A DNA stretch of 64,000 bases from Bacillota bacterium (GCA_023416655.1 JAEZHK010000013.1:41855-105854); one strand, 5' to 3'. Shown: positions 33,407-42,474, numbered from the stretch's first letter. Numbers and translations: made by a program. Notes: generated from the letters alone by a model not told the origin.

Positions 33407-34390
33407 ATGCAGGAGAATCTGTTGGAAGTCAAAAACCTGTGCACCTCCTTCCGTATTTTGGGGAAGAAGGTGCAGGCGGTCCGGGGCGTGGACTTTTCCA
33501 TCGCGCCGGGCGAGATTGTGGGCCTGGTGGGCGAGAGCGGCAGCGGAAAGTCCGTCACGATGAAATCCATCATCAAAATGCTGCCGGACAGCGCCACCCT
33601 CACCGCCGAGGCGATCCGCTTTCAGGGCCGGGACCTGACGAAACTTACCGAGCGGGAGATGCAGTCCGTCCGCGGCAACGACATTTCCATGATCTTCCAG
33701 GACCCCATGACCTCGCTCAACCCGCTCCGGCGGGTGGGCGACCACATCGTGGAGGTTCTGAGCCGCCACAGCGGCATCAGCGCCGCCGAGGCCTGGCGGC
33801 AGGCGGTGGACATGCTGCGCCTGGTGGGCGTGCCCAGCCCGGAGGAGCGGATGAAGCAGTACCCCCACGAGTTTTCCGGCGGCATGCGCCAGAGGGTCCT
33901 GATCGCGATGGCGCTGGCCTGCAAGCCCAAGCTTTTGATCGCGGACGAGCCCACCACCGCGCTGGATGTGACCATCCAGGCGCAGATTCTGGACCTGATC
34001 CGCGAACTGCAGGGCAAAGGCAAAATGGCGGTGGTGCTGATCACCCACGACCTGGGGATCGTGGCCAGCCTCTGCCAGCGGCTGATGGTGATGTACGGCG
34101 GGCTGATTATGGAGACCGGAAGCGTCGAGGACATCTTCTATCGGCCGATGCACCCCTACACCCGGGCGCTCCTGAAGTCTGTGCCCTCCATCGATTCCGA
34201 CGAGGACGAGCGGCTGATCCCCATCGAAGGCCAGGCGCCGTCCCTGATCGACCCGCCCAGCGGCTGCCCGTTCGCGCCCCGCTGCCCCATGCGGGAGGCT
34301 GCCTGCGAGCAGGCAATCCCGGAATTCATCGAATACGGCGAAGGCCGCAGGGCGCGCTGCCCGGTGGCCGCGAGGGAGGTCAGCGCATGA
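33407..34390 (+). CDS. dppD: Peptide ABC transporter ATPase
   Basis: A 327-residue DppD/OppD-type ATPase. Walker A 'GESGSGKSVTMKS', Q-loop 'MIFQDPMTSLNPLRRVGDHI', signature 'FSGGMRQRVLIAMAL', Walker B 'LLIADEPTTALDVTIQ', and a C-terminal oligopeptide-type cysteine cluster ('CPFAPRCPMREAACEQ') that binds an iron-sulfur cluster in related proteins. AGGAGGGG lies before the start at 33407; the longer upstream frame is a shadow of dppC. Overlaps dppF by 4 bp. Confidence 0.94.
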   Translation: MQENLLEVKNLCTSFRILGKKVQAVRGVDFSIAPGEIVGLVGESGSGKSVTMKSIIKMLPDSATLTAEAIRFQGRDLTKLTEREMQSVRGNDISMIFQDPMTSLNPLRRVGDHIVEVLSRHSGISAAEAWRQAVDMLRLVGVPSPEERMKQYPHEFSGGMRQRVLIAMALACKPKLLIADEPTTALDVTIQAQILDLIRELQGKGKMAVVLITHDLGIVASLCQRLMVMYGGLIMETGSVEDIFYRPMHPYTRALLKSVPSIDSDEDERLIPIEGQAPSLIDPPSGCPFAPRCPMREAACEQAIPEFIEYGEGRRARCPVAAREVSA

Positions 34391-35346
34391 GCGCGCTCAT
34401 TGAGGCGGTGGACCTGAAAAAGTACTTCACCATCCGCGGCGCCATGGGCGCATCCCGCGTTCTGAAGGCGGTAGACGGCGTCAGCCTCGCCATCGAAAAG
34501 GGCGAGACCTTCGGCCTGGTGGGCGAATCCGGCTGCGGCAAAACCACGCTGGGCCGCACCATGATCCGGCTCTACGACGTGACCGGCGGCACGCTGAAGT
34601 TCGAAGGCAGCGACATCACGAAGCTGACGGGCCGGGGGCTCTCCCCGTTCAGACAGCGGATGCAGATCATCTTTCAGGACCCCTACTCCTCCCTGAACCC
34701 GTTCATGAACGTGGAGGAACTGATCGGCGAACCGCTGGACCTTAAAGAGAAGCTGGGCAAAAGAGAGCGCCGGGAGCGCGTCGCCCAGATGCTTGAGAAG
34801 GTGGGCATGGACGAGTCGGCGCTGGAAAAGTACCCCCACGAGTTCTCCGGCGGCCAGCGCCAGCGCATCGGCATCGCCCGGGCGCTGGTGGTGAAGCCGG
34901 AATTCGTGCTGTGCGACGAGCCGATCTCCGCGCTCGACGTATCCATCCAGGCGCAGGTGGTCAACATGCTGGAGGACCTGCAGGCGGAGATGGGGCTGAC
35001 CTACCTCTTCGTCGCCCACGACCTTTCGATGGTCCGGCACATCTCCCGCCGCATCGGCGTCATGTACCTTGGACACATCGTGGAGATCTCCCCGGCGAAG
35101 GAGCTGTACAAAAACCCGCTGCACCCCTACACCCGGGCGCTCCTCTCCGCCATCCCGATCCCCGACCCGAAGCGCGCCCGGGAGGTGAAGCGCATCGCCC
35201 TCTCCGGCGACGTGCCCAGCCCTTCGAAGATGCCAAGCGGCTGCCCCTTCGTAGCCCGCTGCCCCCACGCGATGCCCAAGTGCTCCGAAAGCGCGCCCGT
35301 ATTGAAGGAAGTCTCCCCCGGCCACCAGGTGGCGTGCCATCTGTAG
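34387..35346 (+). CDS. dppF: Peptide ABC transporter ATPase
   Basis: A 319-residue DppF/OppF-type ATPase. Walker A 'GESGCGKTTLGRTM', Q-loop 'IIFQDPYSSLNPFMNVEEL', signature 'FSGGQRQRIGIARAL', Walker B 'FVLCDEPISALDVSIQ' and a C-terminal 'CPFVARCPHAMPKC' cluster. The start at 34387 overlaps the dppD stop (ATGA). Last gene of the operon; a family B repeat and a terminator follow. Confidence 0.94.
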   Translation: MSALIEAVDLKKYFTIRGAMGASRVLKAVDGVSLAIEKGETFGLVGESGCGKTTLGRTMIRLYDVTGGTLKFEGSDITKLTGRGLSPFRQRMQIIFQDPYSSLNPFMNVEELIGEPLDLKEKLGKRERRERVAQMLEKVGMDESALEKYPHEFSGGQRQRIGIARALVVKPEFVLCDEPISALDVSIQAQVVNMLEDLQAEMGLTYLFVAHDLSMVRHISRRIGVMYLGHIVEISPAKELYKNPLHPYTRALLSAIPIPDPKRAREVKRIALSGDVPSPSKMPSGCPFVARCPHAMPKCSESAPVLKEVSPGHQVACHL

Positions 35347-35356
35347 AAAAGTGCGC

Positions 35357-35522
35357 CCAAAATCCGCCGGGCGGCTTTTCAACGCGAAGGAAGCGGACTG
35401 CGTGAGCCAAACACCTGCGGGATTTCCGGGCGGCTCACTGACCTCAGGTATTGTTTCCTCCACCAGTGTCCGCACTGGTTATGGAAACAGATACGTTCCC
35501 GGCGCGTTAGAGCCCGGGAACG
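35357..35522 (-). repeat. Structured repeat family B, copy 1
   Basis: On the minus strand, four hairpins in order: CGTTCCCGG/CCGGGAACG; GTTTCC...CCAGTG/CACTGG...GGAAAC; GTGAGCC/GGCTCAC enclosing GCCCGGAAATCCC; and TTGAAAAGCC/GGCGGATTTT (partly decayed). It matches 38048-38212 along its length. Lies in the convergent gap after dppF. Confidence 0.8.
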
Positions 35523-35557
35523 ATTGGATGGTACGACGAGGTTTATCAACAGTTTGC

Positions 35558-35588
35558 AGTGCCCGCAAGCCAAAGCTTGCGGGCACTT
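35558..35588. terminator. Bidirectional terminator hairpin
   Basis: AGTGCCCGCAAG (from 35558) pairs with CTTGCGGGCACT (to 35587) around a short loop, between dppF and the convergent His/Cys-rich gene. Confidence 0.75.
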
Positions 35589-35609
35589 GATCAATAAGGG
35601 TCTCACAGG

Positions 35610-36380
35610 CTACCCGATCATGTCGTCCACCACTTCGTGCCCATGCTCGGTCATCGTGATGCCGCCCAGCTCCAGGCGCGGGGTGTCGAAGGTGAAGCCG
35701 CGCTGTTTGGCCTCGGCAGCGGTCTCCACGAAGTGTCGCCAGGCCCAGGATTCGTGGTATTCCCGGTATGGGTAGCCGGGCAGCGGGAATTCATAGTCCA
35801 GCTCGATCAGGCCCTTCTCTTCCATTCCGGCGTAGATCGCGCCATATTCCTTGATGGTTTCCAGCGAATCGCCCGGGTCCGCGATGTACACCGGCGACAT
35901 CGCCACGGCGTAGGCCTCCTGCTCCTTGGACGAGCTCAGCGAAAACCGCGCCACCGGCAGGCCGCCGCGCTCAAGGAGCGCCATCAGCACGTTGTTTTCA
36001 GCAATGGACAAACCGTTTTCGTAGTTGGGGCCGTCCGAATCCCCGTCGTACCCCTCGCAGCCGCAGCCGGGGCCGTGGCTGTGCGTATGGCCATGCGCCT
36101 CGCAGCCGCAGTCCGGCCCGTGGTCATGCCCCGCGTGGCCGGCGGTTTTATGATCGTGCCCGCAGCCACAGCCCGCCCCGTGGTCATGCCCCGCGTGGTC
36201 GGCGGTTTTATGATCGTGCCCGCAGCCGCAGCCCGCCCCGTGGTCGTGCCCCGCGTGGTTCGTGGCGTTATGTTCGTGCGCCCCGCAGCCGCATTCCGGC
36301 CCGTGGCCTTCCCGCGCCGAATGGTCGTGGTTGTGGCCGTCCGCATGGGTCCCGTGGCCGAGGGTCTTCTCGTTGTCCAT
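35610..36380 (-). CDS. His/Cys-rich metal-binding protein
   Basis: A 256-residue protein with a striking N-terminal metal-binding region (residues about 8-112). It contains three near-identical 20-residue units of the type 'HAGHDHGAGCGCGHDHKTA' plus further 'HGPxCGC' motifs. The C-terminal domain (about 120-256) is an ordinary soluble domain with 'GLSIAENNVLMALLERGGLP' that could be a winged helix, and 'MTEHGHEVVDDMIG' at the end. It may store or deliver nickel, zinc or cobalt, or sense them; I do not recognise the C-terminal family. GGGAGGAA precedes the ATG; a promoter (TTGCAG, 16 bp, TATAAT, 36422-36449) lies upstream. Confidence 0.7.
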   Translation of the reverse strand: MDNEKTLGHGTHADGHNHDHSAREGHGPECGCGAHEHNATNHAGHDHGAGCGCGHDHKTADHAGHDHGAGCGCGHDHKTAGHAGHDHGPDCGCEAHGHTHSHGPGCGCEGYDGDSDGPNYENGLSIAENNVLMALLERGGLPVARFSLSSSKEQEAYAVAMSPVYIADPGDSLETIKEYGAIYAGMEEKGLIELDYEFPLPGYPYREYHESWAWRHFVETAAEAKQRGFTFDTPRLELGGITMTEHGHEVVDDMIG

Positions 36381-36421
36381 TTCGTTCCTCCCGAATTTTG
36401 CTGCCAGTGGGTTCTAAGGTT

Positions 36422-36449
36422 ATTATAAACCATTCCGGCCCAGCTGCAA
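36422..36449 (-). promoter_or_regulatory. Promoter of the His/Cys-rich protein
   Basis: Minus-strand TTGCAG (36444-36449), 16 bp, TATAAT (36422-36427), 42 bases before the start. Repeat A2 begins right behind it. Confidence 0.6.
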
Positions 36450-36456
36450 CGACATT

Positions 36457-36615
36457 ATACCAATGCGAAACATTATTTTGTCCAAAGCGGCGAACATTTT
36501 GTTCCTGGCTAGGAGCCGCAGCGCAGGAATAGCAGCGCTATTTCAAGCGGAGAGCGACACCGCCAGGGCTTGAAAAGATCCGCCGCAACGACGAAAGAAT
36601 GTTTTGGATTGGTAT
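36457..36615. repeat. Structured repeat family A, copy 2
   Basis: A 159-bp element with terminal ATACCAAT/ATTGGTAT, a second stem AAACATT/AATGTTT, conserved CAAAGCGGCGA, stem CCTGGC/GCCAGG, and the core AGGAGCCGCAGCG ... AGGAATAGCAGCGCTATTT ... AGCGACAC, then GAAAAGATCC. It fills the divergent gap between the His/Cys-rich gene and the MFS gene; the rest of the gap holds only promoter sequence. Confidence 0.85.
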
Positions 36616-36732
36616 TAGCCAAAAAAACGTCTTGCGCGAAGGCGAGCGCTTTACAGCAGCTTGATTGAAGCGCGCGCATACGGGTAGTATCATATGAAGA
36701 AGCGACGCTGCAAATACCGAAGGGAGCATCCC

Positions 36733-37986
36733 ATGGCCGCAACCAACTGGAAAAGACAATTCTCGATCATCTACGCAGGCCAGGCCTTTTCCATCCTGGG
36801 CTCGTTCGCTGTGCAGTTCTCCATCGTCTGGTGGCTGACGACCAGCTACGGCTCAGGCAGCGTTCTGACGATTTCGATGCTGGTGGCGTTTTTGCCGAAC
36901 ATCTTCCTGGGGCCGTTCGCGGGCGTGGTCATCGACCGCTACAACCGCAAGACCGTCATGATCGCGGCGGACGCGCTGGTGGCCCTGTCCACCGCGCTTC
37001 TGGGCATCGCGTTCTGGGTGCTCGGCTCGCCGCCGATGTGGATGGTGTACGCCGCGCTCTTCGTGCGCGGGCTGGGTTCGACCTTCCACAGCCCCGCGAT
37101 GCAGGCGGCCATCCCCATGCTGGTGCCCGAGGACATGCTGGTAAAGGCGGGCGGCTGGGGCAACCTGATCGCCTCCGGCGGCATGCTGCTCGGCCCGGTG
37201 CTGGGCGCGTTTCTGATCAGCTTCATGCCCATCGCGCCGATCATGCTGGTGGACATTCTGGGCGCGGCGTTCGCCATCGGGAGCCTCTTCTTTGTGACCA
37301 TCCCGGACATCCCGCAGAGCGCCGAAAAGCCGCGCGTGCTTGATGACCTTCGGCAGGGCATGCGCGCGATCGCGAAGAACCGCCCGCTGGTGGCGGTCAC
37401 GCTGCCGATGGTGCTGGCGACCCTCGTCTACATGCCGCTTGGCGCGCTCTATCCGCTGCTGGTCAAGGCGCATTTTCTCGGCACCGCGTGGCACAACGGC
37501 GTGGTGGAGTTCTCCTTCGCGGCGGGCATGACGGTGTCCTCGCTGATCATGGGGATTTGGGGTGGCACGAAGCGCCGGTTCCTCATGATCTCGCTGGCGA
37601 TCGCGATGCTGGGGGTGACAAGCATGCTCTCCGGCGCGCTGCCGCCGGAGGCCTTCTGGATTTTCGCGGCGGTCTGCTTCCCGATGGGGGCCACCAACAC
37701 CTTTCTGATGGTGCCGCTGAACGCCTACATCCAGTCCACCGTGCCGCAGGAGCAGATGGGCAAGGTGTTCTCGCTGCTCATGACGGCGATGTCGCTGGCC
37801 TCTCCGATCGGCCTCATCCTCGCCGGTCCCTTGAGCGACGCCATTGGCGTCGACAAGTGGTTCCTCTACTCGGGCGCGGCGATGCTGCTGGTGGCGCTGT
37901 ACTGCTACATGACGACCCGGCGTTGCGACGCCTCGCCGGACTGCGCGGTCGTTCCGCCTTCCACCGAAACTGCGCAGCCGGAATAA
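36733..37986 (+). CDS. MFS family exporter
   Basis: A 417-residue major-facilitator protein with twelve hydrophobic segments, resembling EntS/MefA-type drug or siderophore exporters ('FSIIYAGQAFSILGSFAVQF' start, motif A-like 'GVVIDRYNRKTVMIAADAL' near residue 63). The start at 36733 is preceded by GGGAG; the frame opens 13 codons earlier. A promoter-like TTGATT, 18 bp, TAGTAT lies at 36661-36690. Substrate unknown. Confidence 0.88.
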   Translation: MAATNWKRQFSIIYAGQAFSILGSFAVQFSIVWWLTTSYGSGSVLTISMLVAFLPNIFLGPFAGVVIDRYNRKTVMIAADALVALSTALLGIAFWVLGSPPMWMVYAALFVRGLGSTFHSPAMQAAIPMLVPEDMLVKAGGWGNLIASGGMLLGPVLGAFLISFMPIAPIMLVDILGAAFAIGSLFFVTIPDIPQSAEKPRVLDDLRQGMRAIAKNRPLVAVTLPMVLATLVYMPLGALYPLLVKAHFLGTAWHNGVVEFSFAAGMTVSSLIMGIWGGTKRRFLMISLAIAMLGVTSMLSGALPPEAFWIFAAVCFPMGATNTFLMVPLNAYIQSTVPQEQMGKVFSLLMTAMSLASPIGLILAGPLSDAIGVDKWFLYSGAAMLLVALYCYMTTRRCDASPDCAVVPPSTETAQPE

Positions 37987-38011
37987 ACCAAATAGCTTTC
38001 CATCTAAAGAA

Positions 38012-38042
38012 AAGGCGCTGAGGGCATAGCCCCCGGCGCTTT
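38012..38042 (+). terminator. Terminator after the MFS gene
   Basis: AAAGGCGC...GGGC pairs with GCCC...GGCGCTTT and is followed by CTAATCG. It precedes repeat B2. Confidence 0.65.
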
Positions 38043-38047
38043 CTAAT

Positions 38048-38212
38048 CGTTCCCGGCGACTTGTCGTCGGGAACGCAGTTTCCATAACCAGTGCGCACAC
38101 TGGTTATGGAAACAATACCGCAAGTCAGTGAGCCGCCCGGAAATCCAGAAGGTGTTTGGCTCACACAGTACTCTTCCTATGCATTGAAAAGCCGCCCGGC
38201 GGGTTTTCAATG
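38048..38212 (+). repeat. Structured repeat family B, copy 2
   Basis: The best-preserved copy: CGTTCCCG/CGGGAACG; GTTTCCATAACCAGTG/CACTGGTTATGGAAAC; AGTCAGTGAGCC...GGCTCAC; TTGAAAA..CC/GG..TTTTCAA. It fills the convergent gap between the MFS gene and the hydrogen operon end. Confidence 0.85.
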
Positions 38213-38221
38213 CCTTGAGGA

Positions 38222-38467
38222 TTACGCGAGCCTTGGCCGGATTCGCTCGTCAAAGAACGCGCGCATGCCGTCCAGCGTCACGGCGAACTTCTCGCCGTCC
38301 ACCGATACGCACACACCCTGGCCGCAGCCGCCCATACAGAAGGCGGCCTGCAGGCTGACGCGATCATGCAGCTTTTCCGCCTCGATCAGGCCGATGAAAG
38401 ACGTGAGCACATTGTAGGAGCCCTTCAGGTGGCAGGACGTCCCGACGCAGACCTTGACCTCAACCAC
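38222..38467 (-). CDS. Small [2Fe-2S] thioredoxin-like ferredoxin
   Basis: An 81-residue protein with the NuoE/thioredoxin-like [2Fe-2S] pattern C-x4-C ... C-x3-C ('KVCVGTSCHLKG' and 'AAFCMGGCGQG'). It overlaps the hydA stop by 8 bp and is the last gene of the hydrogen operon. It probably passes electrons to or from the hydrogenase complex, as similar extra ferredoxin-fold subunits do in bifurcating hydrogenase clusters. Confidence 0.85.
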   Translation of the reverse strand: MVEVKVCVGTSCHLKGSYNVLTSFIGLIEAEKLHDRVSLQAAFCMGGCGQGVCVSVDGEKFAVTLDGMRAFFDERIRPRLA

Positions 38468-40127
38468 TTATCGCACCTCCCCTTTCGACATGGAGCAGCT
38501 CGTGCGCCCGCCCGCGCACGACGCCGTTGTACAGGCTCAGGATCAGCGGGTTTTCCTCTGAGCGCTTGACGCTGGACAGGCGGTCGGCGGCGTAGAGGCC
38601 CTCGGCGCGCCGCGTTTTTTCGCTCCGCCCGCCCAGCGGCTGGCCCGCGCCGCCGACGCAGCCGCCGGGGCAGGCCATGACCTCGACAAAGTCAAAGCGC
38701 TCGCCGTTTTTCACGCGCTCAATCAGCTTTTCGGCGTTGGCGAGGCCGCTGACGATGGCGATGCGCACCTCGCGGCCGAGCGCCTCGATGGTCAGCTCGC
38801 GGATGCCCTCGCCCGAGCGCACGCCCGCCATCGACAGCCCGGACAGCGCGCGGGCGGACTTGTCGGACGCGAGCCGCCGCAGCACCGCTTCGGTCACGCC
38901 GCCGGACGCGCCGAACAATAGTCCCGCGCCGGTGTAGGTGGAAAACGCGGAATCGATCGCATCCGGCTCCAGCGCATCAAAGATCAGCCCGGATTCGCGG
39001 ATCATCGCCACCAGCTCCAGCGTGGTAATCACATAGTCCGTGTCGTCGCCCAGCGCGGCCTCGTGCTTCTTGGCGGTGCAGGGCATGACCGCCACGCTCA
39101 CAATCCTTCGGCCCGACGACGCGCCGTGGGCCTTGATGACCGCCGAAAGCATGCCCATGGGCGATTTGCAGGTGGAGATTGAGCCCGAAAGCTCCGGGTG
39201 CCGCGTGCGCGCGTACTCCACCCAGGCGGGGCAGCAGGAGGTGAACAGCGGTCCCTCACCCTTTTCAAGGCGCGCGGCCAGCTCGTAGGACTCCTCGACG
39301 ACGGTCAGGTCCGCGCCGGTGGCGGTGTCGTACACCTCGTCAAAGCCAAGCCGCCGGAGCACGGCCACGATCCGGCCCATGGAATTCTCGCCCTCCGGCA
39401 GGCCGAACTCTTTGGCCACCGCCACGCGCACCGCGGGCGCGACCTGGGCGACCACCTTGGTATTTTCGTCGCTCAGCGCCGCCCACACCGGGGCCTTGTC
39501 GCTCTTGATGAGGATCGCGCCGGTGGGGCAGATCGCGGCGCACTGGCCGCAGGACACGCAGCCGGAGGTCGCGATGGGCTGGCCGAACGCGGTGGAGATG
39601 GTCATCTCCGCGCCGCGATGGGCGAAGTCGATCGCGCCGACATGCTGCACTTCGTTGCACATGCGCACGCAGTCGCCGCACAGGATGCACTTGTTCCGGT
39701 CGATGACGATGCTGTCGGAGGAGCGGTCGGAGCCGGGCGCGGTCCGGGTATTTTCAAACCGGACGCCGCGCACACCAAACCGCGCGGCCAATTCCTGCAG
39801 CCTGCAGCGGCCGTTCTTGGGGCAGGTGGTGCAGTCCCGGCAGTGGTTGGAGAGCAGCAGCTCCAGAATGGTCTTGCGGTATTTGCGAAGCCTTGGCGTC
39901 CCCGTAAACACCTCCATGCCTTCCTTGGGCGGTGTGGAGCAGGCGGCGGAAAGGCCGCCCCGCGCGTCCTCCACCATGCACATGCGGCACGCGCCGTAGA
40001 TGGACAGCTCCGAATGGTAGCAGAAGGTGGGCAGGTCTACGCCGGCTTTCCGGATCAGCTCCAGCAGGTTCTTTTCACCCTCGATCACGACGGGCATCCC
40101 GTCGACGTACATCATGTTTTCATTCAT
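38460..40127 (-). CDS. hydA: [FeFe] hydrogenase catalytic subunit
   Basis: A 555-residue group A hydrogenase, producing H2 from protons. Order of clusters: N-terminal [2Fe-2S] (Cys36, 47, 50, 63), His-Cys3 [4Fe-4S] ('NHCRDCTTCPKNGRC'), two [4Fe-4S] ('CILCGDCVRMC', 'CVSCGQCAAIC'), then the H-cluster motifs TSCCPAW (296-302), MPCTAKKHE (348-356) and EVMACPGGCVGG (482-493). All are intact. With HydB and HydC next to it, it forms the NAD- and ferredoxin-dependent electron-bifurcating type. It starts 3 bp after hydB. Several Cys pairs confirm the frame although a 921-codon open frame runs antisense. Confidence 0.95.
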   Translation of the reverse strand: MNENMMYVDGMPVVIEGEKNLLELIRKAGVDLPTFCYHSELSIYGACRMCMVEDARGGLSAACSTPPKEGMEVFTGTPRLRKYRKTILELLLSNHCRDCTTCPKNGRCRLQELAARFGVRGVRFENTRTAPGSDRSSDSIVIDRNKCILCGDCVRMCNEVQHVGAIDFAHRGAEMTISTAFGQPIATSGCVSCGQCAAICPTGAILIKSDKAPVWAALSDENTKVVAQVAPAVRVAVAKEFGLPEGENSMGRIVAVLRRLGFDEVYDTATGADLTVVEESYELAARLEKGEGPLFTSCCPAWVEYARTRHPELSGSISTCKSPMGMLSAVIKAHGASSGRRIVSVAVMPCTAKKHEAALGDDTDYVITTLELVAMIRESGLIFDALEPDAIDSAFSTYTGAGLLFGASGGVTEAVLRRLASDKSARALSGLSMAGVRSGEGIRELTIEALGREVRIAIVSGLANAEKLIERVKNGERFDFVEVMACPGGCVGGAGQPLGGRSEKTRRAEGLYAADRLSSVKRSEENPLILSLYNGVVRGRAHELLHVERGGAISG

Positions 40128-40130
40128 CCG

Positions 40131-42005
40131 TTACGCCTCCTCTACCGCGTGGAACGGGCAGGCTGCCACGCACGCGCCGCAGCGCACGCACTTCGACCCG
40201 TCGATTGCAAACGGCTGTTTGACCACCCCGGAGATCGCGCTGACCGGACAGGCGCGCTGGCACTTGGAGCAGCCCTTGCACTTTGCCGCGTCGATTGTGA
40301 AGCGGCGAAGCCCCTTGCACGCGCCCGCCGGACACCGCTTCTCCCGGATGTGCGCCTCGTACTCATCCCGGAAGCCCGCGATGGTCGAAACCACCGGCAG
40401 CGCCGCGGTCTTGCCCAGGCCGCACAGCGCGGTGTTCGAAATGGTGTCGGCCAGATCCAGAAGCAGATCGATGTCGCCCGCCTCGCCACCGCCGGAGGCG
40501 ATGCGCGTAAGGATCTCCAGCATCCGCATCGTCCCCTCGCGGCAGGGCACGCACTTGCCGCAGGATTCATTGCGGGTAAAGTTCATGAAGTACCGGGCGA
40601 CCTCCACCATGCAGGTGTGCTCGTCCATGACCACGAGGCCGCCGGAGCCGATCATCGCGTTCGCCTTTTTGAGGGAGTCAAAGTCGAGCGGCAGGTCCAG
40701 ATGCTTTTCGGTCAGGCAGCCGCCCGACGGACCGCCGATCTGCACCGCCTTGAACGCCGCGCCGCCGCGCATGCCGCCGCCGATGTCGAACACGACCTCC
40801 CGCAGCGTGGTGCCCATCGGCACCTCAATCAGGCCGGTGTTTTCGATGTTTCCGGTCAGCGCGAAGGCCTTGGTGCCGGGGCTGCCCACTGTGCCCAGCG
40901 CGCGGTAGGCGTCCGCGCCTTCCGCGATGATCGCGGGGACGTTGGCAAAGGTCTCGACGTTGTTGAGGCAGGTGGGCATGTCGTAGAGCCCGTGCTCGAC
41001 GGTGCGCGGCGGCTTCACGCGGGGCATGCCGCGCTTGCCCTCGATGGAGGCGGTCAGCGCGCTGCCCTCGCCGCAGACGAACGCGCCCGCGCCGCGGTTG
41101 ATGTGGATGACAAAATTGAAGCCGCTGCCCAGCACGTCCCCGCCCAGAAGCCCCCAAGCCGTGGCTTCCTCAATGGCCCGCCGGAGCCGTTCGACCGCCA
41201 GCGGGTACTCCGCACGCACGTAGATGTAGCCTTCCGACGCGCCCGTGGCGCGGGCGGCGATCATCATGCCCTCCAGCATCCGGTGCGGGTCGCCCTCCAT
41301 GATGCTGCGGTCCATGAACGCGCCGGGGTCGCCCTCGTCGCCGTTGCAGACCACATACTTGACGGGGGCCTCCTGCCGCGCCACCTGCGCCCACTTCCGC
41401 CCCGCGGGAAAGCCGCCGCCTCCCCGCCCGCGCAGGCCCGAACGGGTGACCTCGTCCACGATGTCAGCCCCGGTCATGTCAAAGAGCGCCTTCTCGAGCG
41501 CAACGTAGCCGCCGTGGGCGAAGTATTCGCGGATGGAGGTGGCGTCGGTCGCGCCGCAGTGCTCCAGAACCTTCCGGGTCTGGCGGCTGTAGAACGGGAT
41601 GTCCTGCTGGCGGAGGTAGGCAGCGCCGTCCTGCCGATAGGCGAGGCGCTCCACCGGGCGGGCGTTTTCGATGGTCTCGCGCACGATCTCCGCGCAGTCG
41701 TCCAGCTTCACCCGGGTATACAGCCAGCCCTCCGGCTCGATCCGAACCAGCGGCCCCATTTCGCAGAAGCCATGGCAGCCGCTCTTTTTGAGGCCCACCG
41801 ACGGATTATGGGACTCCGCGTCCAACGCAACGGTCAGCGGGATGCCCGCTTTTTCGGTCAGCCGCTTCAGTTCGTCGAACAGGTCCAGCGCGCCGCCCGC
41901 GACGCAGCCGGTGCCCGCGCACACGAGAATCTTCCGGGTCTGCGCATGAAGCGCCGCTTGTAAGTCCGCCCGCGCGCGCGCAAGGTCAGTGCGTGTTTTC
42001 AGCAT
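40131..42005 (-). CDS. hydB: Bifurcating hydrogenase subunit, NuoF-like
   Basis: A 624-residue flavoprotein subunit. N-terminal [2Fe-2S] thioredoxin-like domain ('LVCAGTGCVAGGAL', 'GCHGFCEMGP'), NADH/FMN-binding NuoF core ('GLRGRGGGGFPAGRKW', 'YVVCNGDEGDPGAFMDR'), the N3-type cluster site 'SCGKCVPCREGTMRM', and two C-terminal [4Fe-4S] motifs ('CKGCSKCQRACP', 'CVRCGACVAACP'). It exchanges electrons between NADH, ferredoxin and HydA. Its start overlaps hydC by 20 bp. Confidence 0.95.
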   Translation of the reverse strand: MLKTRTDLARARADLQAALHAQTRKILVCAGTGCVAGGALDLFDELKRLTEKAGIPLTVALDAESHNPSVGLKKSGCHGFCEMGPLVRIEPEGWLYTRVKLDDCAEIVRETIENARPVERLAYRQDGAAYLRQQDIPFYSRQTRKVLEHCGATDATSIREYFAHGGYVALEKALFDMTGADIVDEVTRSGLRGRGGGGFPAGRKWAQVARQEAPVKYVVCNGDEGDPGAFMDRSIMEGDPHRMLEGMMIAARATGASEGYIYVRAEYPLAVERLRRAIEEATAWGLLGGDVLGSGFNFVIHINRGAGAFVCGEGSALTASIEGKRGMPRVKPPRTVEHGLYDMPTCLNNVETFANVPAIIAEGADAYRALGTVGSPGTKAFALTGNIENTGLIEVPMGTTLREVVFDIGGGMRGGAAFKAVQIGGPSGGCLTEKHLDLPLDFDSLKKANAMIGSGGLVVMDEHTCMVEVARYFMNFTRNESCGKCVPCREGTMRMLEILTRIASGGGEAGDIDLLLDLADTISNTALCGLGKTAALPVVSTIAGFRDEYEAHIREKRCPAGACKGLRRFTIDAAKCKGCSKCQRACPVSAISGVVKQPFAIDGSKCVRCGACVAACPFHAVEEA

Positions 42006-42474
42006 GAGCGGCTTCCTCCTTCAGCGCCTTGATCAGTTCCGAAGCCTTGTCCGGCGTCATGGCGGGATGCACGCGGTCGTTGACGGTGATGACCGGCGCA
42101 AGGCCGCACGCGCCGAGGCAGGAGACGGTTTCGACGGTAAAGAGGTTGTCCTCCGTGGTCTTGCGCACTTCCGTCAGGCCAAGGTCGCGCCGGAGCCGCT
42201 CGAGGATCGAGATCGATCCGCGCACATGGCAGGCGGTGCCGTCGCACACCCTGAGTACGTACCGGCCCTTCGGCTCCAGCGAGAAATTTTCATAGAACGT
42301 GGCCACCGAATAGACCTGCGCCTCGCCAATGCCCAGCGCCTTGGAAAGGTATGGGAAGCACGGGCGCGGCAGATAGCGGAGCTGTTCCTGAATGTCCTGA
42401 AGAATGGCGATCAGTGCGCTGGGCTTCGTGCCCCACGTCTCGATGGCCCGCTCGAAGATGTCCTGATCCTGCAT
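41986..42474 (-). CDS. hydC: Bifurcating hydrogenase subunit, NuoE-like
   Basis: A 162-residue NuoE-type [2Fe-2S] protein with ligands in 'VCDGTACHVRGS' and 'VSCLGACGLAPV'. An N-terminal helical bundle ('LIAILQDIQEQLRYLPRPCF') precedes it. The start at 42474 sits behind AAGGAGGG; the frame opens 15 codons earlier. First of the hydCBA block; repeat A3 lies between it and the phosphatase gene. Confidence 0.94.
   Translation of the reverse strand: MQDQDIFERAIETWGTKPSALIAILQDIQEQLRYLPRPCFPYLSKALGIGEAQVYSVATFYENFSLEPKGRYVLRVCDGTACHVRGSISILERLRRDLGLTEVRKTTEDNLFTVETVSCLGACGLAPVITVNDRVHPAMTPDKASELIKALKEEAAHAENTH

Noticed and set aside
39198..41963. A 921-codon open frame on the plus strand across the hydrogenase operon
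   Set aside because: It is antisense to hydA and hydB, whose cysteine motifs prove the minus-strand frame. Its protein is His/Arg/Ala-rich with no domain, as expected of shadows in GC-rich DNA. The same holds for long plus-strand frames at 8934, 12296, 16022, 25432, 26748 and 42618.
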